From contig CM057456.1 in the NCBI GenBank assembly GCA_016271365.2, positions 658,839,501 through 658,903,500 of the forward strand: DNA of 64,000 nucleotides, written 5' to 3'. The position numbers were made by a program, and so were the translations under genes. Numbering within the stretch: the stretch's first letter is position 1; each line of letters starts with the position of its first letter. The stretch comes from Neoceratodus forsteri. Taxonomy: Eukaryota; Chordata; Ceratodontiformes; Ceratodontidae. The notes below the pieces were generated by a model that did not search any database, was not told where the DNA came from, and saw only the letters and a list, made by a program, of their open reading frames with translations. Of the stretch, positions 56,546-64,000 are shown piece after piece.

Positions 56546-57297
56546 GGGGTACCACAGAGTTCAGTACTGGGACCAGCACCTTTTAATGTTTTATTAATGT
56601 CTTAATAGGGGACATTGTGGAGTGGCTGGAAGGAAAAGGTATGCATCTTTGCAGACAACACAAAGGACTGTAACAGGGTTGATACACAAAGAGGGGTGGA
56701 AAGGATGTGAAGGGACTTGGCAAGTTTGGAGAAATGATCAAGAGTCTGGAAGCTTACTTTCAATGTCAAGAAGTGCACATTAAGATACACACAGGAAAAG
56801 TACATGGGGGGGCACTTACAACAACCACAGCAATGGAAAGGTACTCGTATCAGACAACCATAGGGTAGGTAAGCAATGTGAGAAGGGAGTAAGGAGGGCT
56901 GGGATGAATTGGGAGAGGCATCACCAGTATAAAGCAGGAAGTTGTTATCCCTCTGTACAGACAGTTGGTAAGACCCAATGTTGGGATACTGCATGCAGTT
57001 CTTAAGACCCCGTCTCCACAAGGACGTAGACAGCATGGAGGCAGTCAAGAGAAGAGAACAGCAACTAAAATGGTGCATGGTCTGCACCAGAAGCCATAGG
57101 AAGAGAGACTAAAGAACTTAATATGTATACCCTAGAGGAAAGGAGGGACATGACAAAGTCCAAGAATGTAGCATCTTTTAAAAAATGATGCGGCAGAACA
57201 AGGGGGGCTAAATTTGAAGAGTGAGGGTGGACGGCTCAGGGGCAATGTAAGGAATTATTTTTCACGGGGGGGGTCTAAAAACAGCATGGGAATGCAA

Positions 57298-57990
57298 ATA
57301 TACGAACATACGAAGAAGGCCATTTGGTCTATGAAGTCTGCTCGTGTTGCAGGGTCTACAGCTTGAGCTAATGTCCCTGCCCTCCCTCCCCACTCCTCCC
57401 ATTCTCCCTACCCATGATCCTTACCATCCACCTATGCCTATCCCAGCCTCTTTTAAAGCTGTCCACTGTCTTCAATGAGATGAAGTGTCCACCACCCTCT
57501 CTGTGAAGAAGTGCTTCCTGCCCTCCCTCCTAAACCTCCCACCCTCCAGCTAAAGACTGTGCCCCCTCGTGATATGGTTGCCACTCAGCTTAAAGAGGCT
57601 CTTCTTATCAACCTTATTTATCCCTTTCAAGAACTTGAAGGCCCCAATAATGTCCCCTCTCTCTCTCGCTCCTGTCTTCCAGGGAGTAAATGTTATGTGC
57701 CCTCAACCTCTCCTTGTGTGCCTTGCTGACCAGCTATCATCTTTGTAGCCCTCCTCTGGACCTTCTCCAGCAGGTTAATGTCCTTTTTGAGGTGTGGGCA
57801 CCAGTACTGAACTCCATACTCTAGATGCGGCCTTACCAGTGACCTGTACAAGGGCAGTATAACCTCCTCTCTCCTACTAATGATCCCCATAGATATGCAT
57901 CCCAGCATCTTGTTTGCCTTTGCTGCTGCTTTCTTGTACTGCATGGAGTGCTTCAGGTCACTGGTGATCATCACTCCCAGGGATGCCTTC
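57298..57990 (-). mobile_element. CR1 LINE 3' fragment, minus strand, nested in the plus-strand CR1
   Basis: From 57990 downward the frame reads MMITSDLKHSMQYKKAAAKA, MLGCISMGIISRREEVILPL, LVRPHLEYGVQYWCPHLKKD and VQRRATKMIAG, the end of CR1 reverse transcriptase. It continues through the untranslated part to a 3' end with ATGTTCGTATATTT. The subfamily differs from the other CR1 copies in the window. It lies inside the plus-strand CR1, whose sequence resumes at about 57990. Confidence 0.85.
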
Positions 57991-58230
57991 AGGGAGTGTG
58001 TGTGGGGAGGGGGCTATTCCGGGAGTTAGAAACTGGTCACAGCACACCTGTCTGGGGGTCTAAAACTCTAGGAATGCAAAAATGCCATCAGGGAGTATGG
58101 TTAAAAATGCATGGTACCAACATAGGCAATTACAGTATAGGGTAGGAGGAAGTTCACTGCTGGTTAACTAGGATCTTGTTCAATATCTGTGAGATGGGCA
58201 GACTAGTGGGCCAAGCAGTCCACATCCACA

Positions 58231-59150
58231 ACCGTAACTCAAAACACACTGCCACCACCTTAACCAACATCAAAACCCGTCATTATACTGGCTAGCTCAC
58301 ACATCCTGCTACATCTGGCCACGAGCTGAGACATGGGCAGAGTGTGACCCATTGTCTGGCTACCACTGAGGACTATGCTCAGAGACTTGAACTCCAAATA
58401 GCAATATGGACTAGTGAAACACAGGTCACTACAAAACTATGCAGAGATCTCAACCTTGCAGACTGTTCTTTGGGCCCATATAAAAATCTGACAGCCTGGA
58501 TACCACTTCAATTGCCCCAGGTTTCCATTGTCATTATACGCTATTTTTTGAACATTCATTGTCCCACATTATTGCAGGGCCATATGAGTATTAATAGTCT
58601 CCTTCAGGACCATATGATCCTGTTTAATGTTATTTTTCAAAATATGCTGAACTTGTGCAGTTTTATATTTTATTATGCTGCAGAATATTGTGTAAACCCT
58701 GATCCACCGTCCTTCCTCTCTGTTGTTCTGTGACACTCCTATCTACTGTAAATAGCATGGAACTCCTGGCAAAAAATTCCCCTCCATGTACAATATTCAA
58801 CACGCAGCACAAGAAGGTGCACCAACAGGAGAAATAACGACACTGACCTCAGTTTATTGTGAATGAACAAGATTTATTTTCTGTCCAGATACTGTTCCCA
58901 CACGCTTCCTAACACGACCGATAGCTGTGCACTGTAACACTTTCTGGTTCTGGCAGCAAAGGATCAAGGGAATGCTGGAGGATGGCAAGTGCATGCTGGG
59001 AGGTAAGGGATGAGTTTTGGATGGAGCGCAGCAGCAGTTTACACCACTGTGGAAAGCGCAGAAGCTGGTACACGTCCCCATGATTTCAGCGGCACAGAAA
59101 AGGCATCGGAGCGGCACTTGAATTGCAAGGGTGAGTGTCCACAAAGGCAG
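58231..59150. other. Unassigned DNA
   Basis: A 129-codon plus frame at 58344-58733 has no recognisable motif. The strand near 58970-59040 is rich in GGGAGG and GCAGCAG. No gene is recognised. Confidence 0.35.
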
Positions 59151-59196
59151 CTTTGCAGTGCATCAACTGGAATGCATCAGTTGATGCGCTGCAAAG
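59151..59196. repeat. Hairpin with 19-bp arms
   Basis: CTTTGCAGTGCATCAACTG at 59151-59169 pairs with CAGTTGATGCGCTGCAAAG at 59178-59196 with one mismatch, around an 8-bp loop. It may be the end of a MITE. Confidence 0.75.
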
Positions 59197-59254
59197 TTGG
59201 TAGTATAAACTGGGCTACTGGGAACTTGAAATAAATCCCAATACTGACAATGTA

Positions 59255-59420
59255 GCATAGCAAGAGGGGGGAGGGTGGTGCTGCACTCCTGAGGTGCCAT
59301 CTTTCAGACCAAATGTTAAACCAAGGTCCTCGCTGCCTGTTCTGGTAGTTGTGCAGGTGGACATTACAGATACCATGGCATTTCTCAAAAAGAGCAGGGA
59401 AAGTTCGCTGGTGTCCTGCA
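59255..59420 (-). repeat. Dispersed SINE-like repeat, copy 2 (inverted to 39515-39690)
   Basis: On the minus strand the order CCATGGTATCTGTAATGTCC, CAGAACAGGCAG, TTTGGTCTGAAAGATGGCAC matches the repeat at 39515-39690. Confidence 0.6.
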
Positions 59421-60180
59421 CAAATTTCCACCATTCACTAAAACAACTACCAACAGTATAATCTGGTTCAGTATGTCATTTTGCATCTGTATCTCCCCCT
59501 CCCTCCCTTCCCCCCAGAACGAGGCTGAAAATAGGCAGAATTGTTTAGACCTCCTTTCCCAGTCAACAAAAACTAAGCAAATCAATAAAAACTACAGTAT
59601 GGGCGTGAATTGAAAGGAATGAATGCAGAGGCCAAGAATGTTGCAATGAAAAACCGGCCTGGTTTTTACATGCTTTATTAAAAATGTAAAGAATCACAAC
59701 AACCAATATTTTTAAATTGCCAGCAATATTTTTATGCAAACCAATGAGATGAGCAACAAAAACTATAATATGCCACATTTATGACAAATGTAACTTTGTG
59801 AACTTTGTATAGTACATGGTCCAACCTTATCACAGAATGACCCATTTCTCTGTGCAGTGGCACCCGTCGAGCAAGCCTTCTTGCTTGAGCTGTTTTGCAA
59901 TGAAATTCAATTTCTGGAACTGTTTGAAGTTAATATGATAACTAAAAATCAATACCAATATGCACGATGCAAACACTATATTTTGGTAACATAAAATATA
60001 TACGTTGAATATGTGCAATGAATTCATGTAGATGTGTACATATTTAATTTTTAATTCACTTCTCTTTTTAGGTCATCACAGTTTTGTTTAGATGTAAGTA
60101 TGTGCATTATGTTTTCTTTTATTCATACACAGTGTTTTATGTATTGGTGACACTTACAGTGCACTATGTATTATACGTAT
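59421..60180. other. Unassigned AT-rich DNA
   Basis: No recognisable gene or repeat structure. Composition is AT-rich from 59580 on. Confidence 0.35.
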
Positions 60181-60375
60181 AGCCCTTTAAGAGCCACATT
60201 TAAAAGTACGATCAGACATCATCTCAGGCACTCCCTGATGATGCGTTGAGCGAAACTGGTTGAAGGTACTAACTGCAGGGCTCCTGCTGGCGTCTCTGCA
60301 AGAGGTATGGTTCACTGGCCCTTTATGGAATAATAAAAGCACTTTATTCAGTCGGCTTCTGTTTCATGGGCTGCT
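60181..60375 (+). repeat. Penelope-type 3' tail remnant
   Basis: The segment starts with CCCTTTAAGAGCCACATTTA, carries CTGATGA...GAAAC at 60235-60256 and ends with AATAATAAAAGCACTTTATT at about 60328. The same arrangement of CCCTTTAAGAG, ribozyme-like core and AATAAA is present after the PLE gene at 52758-53285. No coding sequence remains. Confidence 0.5.
60235..60256 (+). ncRNA. Hammerhead-core-like motif
   Basis: CTGATGA (60235-60241), one T, a minimal GC/GC stem and GAAAC (60252-60256) match the conserved core in order and spacing. The other two stems are not convincing, so this is a weak call supported mainly by its similarity to the motif at 52813-52851. Confidence 0.3.
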
Positions 60376-61140
60376 TATTGTGAGAGGCGGTGGATGGTGC
60401 AGGGGATTCTGGCTTGACTTTATCATTTATACCTAGCACATCCAGCCGCTGGGGTGGTTACTCTGATTGTTTTGACTGTTTTGCAATGAGCCAGAGGAGA
60501 TCAGAGCTGAACGAAGACAGCAGGCTACTGTGCAGATACCTCTGGGAAAGTGCAGCAAATTTATTTTGCAGTCTCTGAGGTCCACTGAGGCCTGCTGTCA
60601 TTCTTAATCTTTGTATGCCATCTGGCTTACAGTAAAACTTTTAATCTTTGCAAAATGTTAAATATCGATGCAGGGAGATTTGTATTCTGATGCTTTCGGT
60701 CCCTTAAATACCTGCTGACTCAGCGTATTTCAGAACATTTGATCTGGGTCCCTGGGACCAGACAACTCGGTAATTCTGCATGCATAGCCAGGTCATTTTC
60801 TTTATACATAAAAGGACTTTTAAAGCTGTGGAATGTGTTGCTCTTCAGAGCATTCTTGTGAAATCCGTTGTTAATACTTCTGGAATGGTGTATTGATTGT
60901 CACTTAGGAAGGCATTTCATATTCCGTGCTGGAGAGAGTATATTGATTATTCTCAAGTTTCTGCAACTCCCACACATATGGTCAGGAACCAAAATGAACT
61001 AGAAAACAGAGTTCGGACACTGCCTTTCCCTCCTCAGGTCATTACAACCTTTCAAACAGCACTTTGCTTTGATACTCTGTTCAAATCTGTACTAAGGTGG
61101 TGTATAAAAGTGTGTTGTTGAAGGGCTTGCTTTAACCCTT
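60376..61140. other. Unassigned DNA
   Basis: A plus frame at 60897-61121 and another at 60390-60578 have no recognisable motif. No repeat structure is seen. Confidence 0.35.
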
Positions 61141-61345
61141 TACTGAAGTGGACAGCGTCATCTAGTGGTTAGAGCAGTGGCTTGGGAACCAGGAGATTAC
61201 AGGTTCAAACCCTGCAAGAGGTAACTTTTTTATTTGTTTAATCAGGAGGTGGACTGAGTATGCAAGACCTGTTTTCAGCAATGCCTGAGCAGGCATGACC
61301 TTGGGCAAGTCACATAAAGAATAAGCTCTACTCACAGTCACAGCT
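61141..61345 (+). mobile_element. tRNA-derived SINE with MIR-like core, different head
   Basis: The head reads TCTAGTGGTTAGAGCAGTGG (A box) and GATTACAGGTTCAAACCCTG (B box GGTTCAAACCC, 61200-61210). About 55 bp later GCATGACCTTGGGCAAGTCA gives the core. The head differs from the two SINEs near 54-56 kb. Confidence 0.72.
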
Positions 61346-61999
61346 GCAGTGTGTGCTACCTCTCACTGTGCAGAAAACCATCAGAAATTCTCTTTTTTAG
61401 TTATGTTCCGTAATTATGTGAAAATGCTTTTCTTTTGGTCTCTATGATTTTATCCGATCACTGTATGAGATGCTGTGTATGCAAGTGTCGATGAGGAAGT
61501 AATGTCACTTCCAGACAGTATCTCTTTGTCCCAGACTCCCAGACCTACTCGAACAGCATAGGTGCCTGCAGCACTCTTTGGTGAGTGGTCCACTGCTTGT
61601 TTCTCTGATGTGTGCGTAAGACATAATTTTACAAAAGCATGAATGAAGGTTTGGTCAAATGGTATTTCTTTCTGGTCACCATTTACAATGACATTGTGCT
61701 GCAGCTGTTGCTAGTGCTTTGTCTGTTGGCATGGTACAGGCCTTCTGTTCTGTCCTGTATGTCAGCTTATCAGGGTCTCCCACCACTCACCATACTAGAC
61801 CAACAGCTACAAGATGACAGCACAAAAACCAAGCTAACTACAGATTATATCACTGGTTAAACAGCTAGCATTGGTGACAAGGAGAGTTTATTTGTTGTGC
61901 TTAAGTATACTGCGAACTCGCAAAGGTGGTTAGTAAACAATGTTCTGGGGGGGTCTGCTCCCCCATGCTAATGGTATCTCTTGAACTGTCTGTTATCTA
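61346..61999. other. Unassigned DNA
   Basis: A plus frame at 61639-61860 codes for a hydrophobic stretch but shows no family motif. No gene is called. Confidence 0.35.
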
Positions 62000-62345
62000 T
62001 GGATACAGTCTTTCCCCTATGCTGTTTTGTCTTTTTGGCTCTGGGTCAGAACATCATCGACCAGAACAAGCGCAGTCAAGAACCGCGCAGCAAAATGCCA
62101 TCTCTTGTGATTGTGGGGGGCTCTGCCTGTGCACCCCTCATGCAGGGGGTCTGCCCCCACCCATCCCCGAGTAAAGGATTCTCACCCAGGAGGGGAGCGG
62201 ATCACGGAGCAAGATGAAATTTGTGGAGCCATGGAATAATGTTTCCATGGCCCCTTGTAAAAAAATGAAGTCCTGATCATCAAAAATCTAAAGAGACCAG
62301 GATTAGAACCTTGTTCTCTACTGCCGCTTGGCCAAGCTGCTCTAT
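62000..62345 (-). mobile_element. tRNA-derived SINE, copy 2, minus strand
   Basis: On the minus strand from 62345 downward a head with TGGCCAAGCGGCA (A-box-like) and GGTTCTAATCC (B box) is followed by GGGGCCATGGAAACAT, GATCCGCTCCCC and GGCAGAGCCCCCCAC. This is the same order as in the plus-strand copy at 33930-34345. Confidence 0.7.
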
Positions 62346-64000
62346 GCCTCAGTCCTCCACACCATCGGAGTAACTCAGCCAGACTCCTGGATTCTGGTGC
62401 CCTTGTCCACTGTCAGCATCACAGACAGCAACCTGGGGAGCACTTACTGCAAGCACTATAAATTCCCTCTTGCTGACCATGGTAACGCTATCTAGACTAG
62501 CGCTCAGTTGACTGGTGCTATTCTGGAAGTGCTATTCTAGGGGGTTACCCATCTTTTCTACCAGATGGGGTATAGACTATGACTTTCCTCTTTTATATAA
62601 CTGTGACTGTTGGAATTTTAAAAGGTCTCACAGTAACACAAAGTATGGGACTCATGATTGACATTTTGTGTGTTGCTCCACACTGCACTGCTAACACAAC
62701 CAATCTGTCCTTATCTGTTCTTCTATGCTTGCCCTCTGCCCTCTCTAAGCCTTCCCTTCCCTTCCTTTCCTCCACCATCCTCCCTTCCCCGTCATCCCAC
62801 ACCTTTGGAGGCCATAATCTGGCAGATTTTCTCACAGCTGTATAACTTAGTAAGTGATGGTTTTATGTTTCCGTGGGCCCCAAGCAGGATTATTCATGAT
62901 TCATTTGAGTATACCTTCATGTATATTCTTATGACATTTCTATGCATGTTTGGAAGGGTCGTGTCAATCCAGTGACTTCCCTTATGTAACACTTTAACAG
63001 TTCACAGCAAATGAAATTAATACATTAAATCAAACTTCAAGATTTTAAAGAATGGTGACCTGCATAGCTTCGGTCTGGTGACCCCTATAAATGGGTTAAC
63101 CACTGGGACTTAGGGTGCCTAAGGTCAGCCCTTCAGTGTACTGTGATGGTCTTTGTATCCCACCAGCATGTCAGTGAAACAAGTACTCAAACATTATGTC
63201 ACACTGCGTCACAACTGTAGCCACCTTTCAATACCTGCCATTTGTCATGTAGATTAAAAACTCCCCATGCCGCTCTGAACATGGCAACCGATCAGTGTTC
63301 CATGTACAGTATGCCACTACCGGCCCCACCCCTCCACAGTGAATCTGAGTCACTGTCAGCATAACAGGACAGCTAGGGCCTCCCTCTACCACATGTTAAT
63401 ACTGCCACTGAGACTTCTCTTTTGCTTGTAAGAGTAGTCTCACATGCATTGTTATAGTATGAGAATCATGAATTGAATAAAATCAATCAATAATGTATAA
63501 AACTTTTAATAAAACATCCTGAGTGTTCCTGTTTCCAGGACAGCTGTAAGTGAGGCACTCTTCACAGAATAAGAGTGTGTCATGTGCAGAGGAAAGAAGT
63601 GCTCCGATTGGTTGGGTGTCCTCCCACGATCTATAATGTTGCCACAGTGGCAGTACTAGTATACGCTCTTCTACACCAACTGGTGGTCCCGGACACAAAT
63701 TAGTGAAAATGGCCCCTAAACTGGGCACCCTTGCTCTATACAAAATCCAGTAAGCACCATCAATGCCCTCTACCCCGTTCCTTGTGCCCTCACACTGTGC
63801 CAGGTCCAGCAGACACCCTCTTACCCTACTGGTGCATCTGTACAGTAAAAAACATTGCTCTGCCACTTTTATCCCATCCCCCTGTCCCTGTGTCACACCC
63901 ATTATGCCCATTTGCACCAGCCCAAACTTATCACCCTGGCATCATGTCAGACCTGGCTGTTGTGCCACTTTTAACACCCCTCACCAGACCTTGTGCACTG
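62346..64000. other. Unassigned DNA to the window end, with one 144-codon minus frame
   Basis: The minus-strand frame at 63483-63917 is open for 144 codons (MQMGIMGVTQGQGDGIKVAE at its start). It contains CEECLTYSCPGN near the end but no domain that I know. It may be chance or part of a decayed transposon. The rest of the stretch holds no recognisable gene or repeat; a CCTTCC-rich tract lies at 62750-62800. Confidence 0.35.

Larger units (their letters stand above)
56125..58230 (+). mobile_element. CR1 LINE fragment, plus strand, with two insertions
   Basis: The fragment starts within reverse transcriptase (KLASLGVGARVV), continues through GVPQ and SVLGPAPFNVLLM, a decayed polymerase box (LCRQHKGL near 56650) and the RRAGMNWERHHQYKAG and LVRPNVGILHAVLKTPSPQG segments. 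It reaches a 3' tail that ends with GATGGGCAGACTAGTGGGCC and AAGCAGTCCACATC. The same tail order is found at the 3' end of the CR1 at 54-3795. It is interrupted by a 275-bp insert at 56271-56545 and by a minus-strand CR1 at 57298-57990. Confidence 0.82.

Noticed and set aside
63483..63917. 144-codon minus-strand gene
   Set aside because: No motif recognised, no context, and length is within chance for a transposon-derived sequence; kept only as unassigned DNA.

Overview
The window is vertebrate nuclear DNA made almost wholly of transposable elements (TEs) in different stages of decay. I recognise no host gene. The mixture of CR1, L2 and Tx1-like LINEs, a Penelope-like element, tRNA-derived SINEs with a MIR-like core, Tc1, hAT (ZNF862 type), PIF/Harbinger, Merlin, Kolobok-like and two Crypton remnants points to a non-mammalian vertebrate. 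A coelacanth, lungfish, amphibian or reptile fits best; the species cannot be fixed from the sequence. Every coding region I recognise carries frameshifts or stops.

Layout. 1-4356: a piece of a long inverted-repeat family, split by a nearly complete CR1 on the minus strand (54-3795, 6-bp target duplication). 4576-9912: a 5.3-kb giant foldback with two arms in opposite orientation, built partly from ~295-bp units that are themselves palindromic. 9968-10990: nine ~115-bp tandem units, each with a small ACAAGG/CCTTGT hairpin, directly upstream of a broken ZNF862-like hAT transposase (11162-13515). 13843-16705: an L2 LINE split by a Tc1 element (14242-15890). 16840-20560: a second L2 piece, unassigned DNA, and a decayed CR1 that took a 344-bp GGTTC-rich insert. 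21311-21720: a 135-bp tandem repeat. 25205-26715: a second foldback.

27600-35000: a possible solo LTR, a hairpin MITE, a Kolobok-like fragment, a Crypton on the minus strand and a SINE. 35500-39700: an L2 tail, a Merlin transposase fragment abutting a Tx1-like LINE, and a SINE. 42100-43280: a hairpin MITE and a third foldback. 44500-45548: a second Crypton on the plus strand. 47331-55518: a Myb/SANT accessory gene (plus) and a Harbinger DDE transposase (minus) that may be two halves of one Harbinger element, separated by a nearly complete Penelope-like element (about 49220-53340) and a SINE. 56125-58230: a plus-strand CR1 that received both a 275-bp insert with 52-bp terminal direct repeats and a tRNA-like core, and another CR1 in the opposite orientation. 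58230-64000: SINEs, a Penelope-type tail and unassigned DNA.

The most unusual theme is long inverted-repeat (foldback) structures at several scales: ~5.3 kb, ~1.5 kb, ~0.85 kb, ~0.33 kb, ~0.15 kb and ~56 bp. None has a recognisable coding region of its own. The giant 4576-9912 structure is the best candidate for something undescribed.
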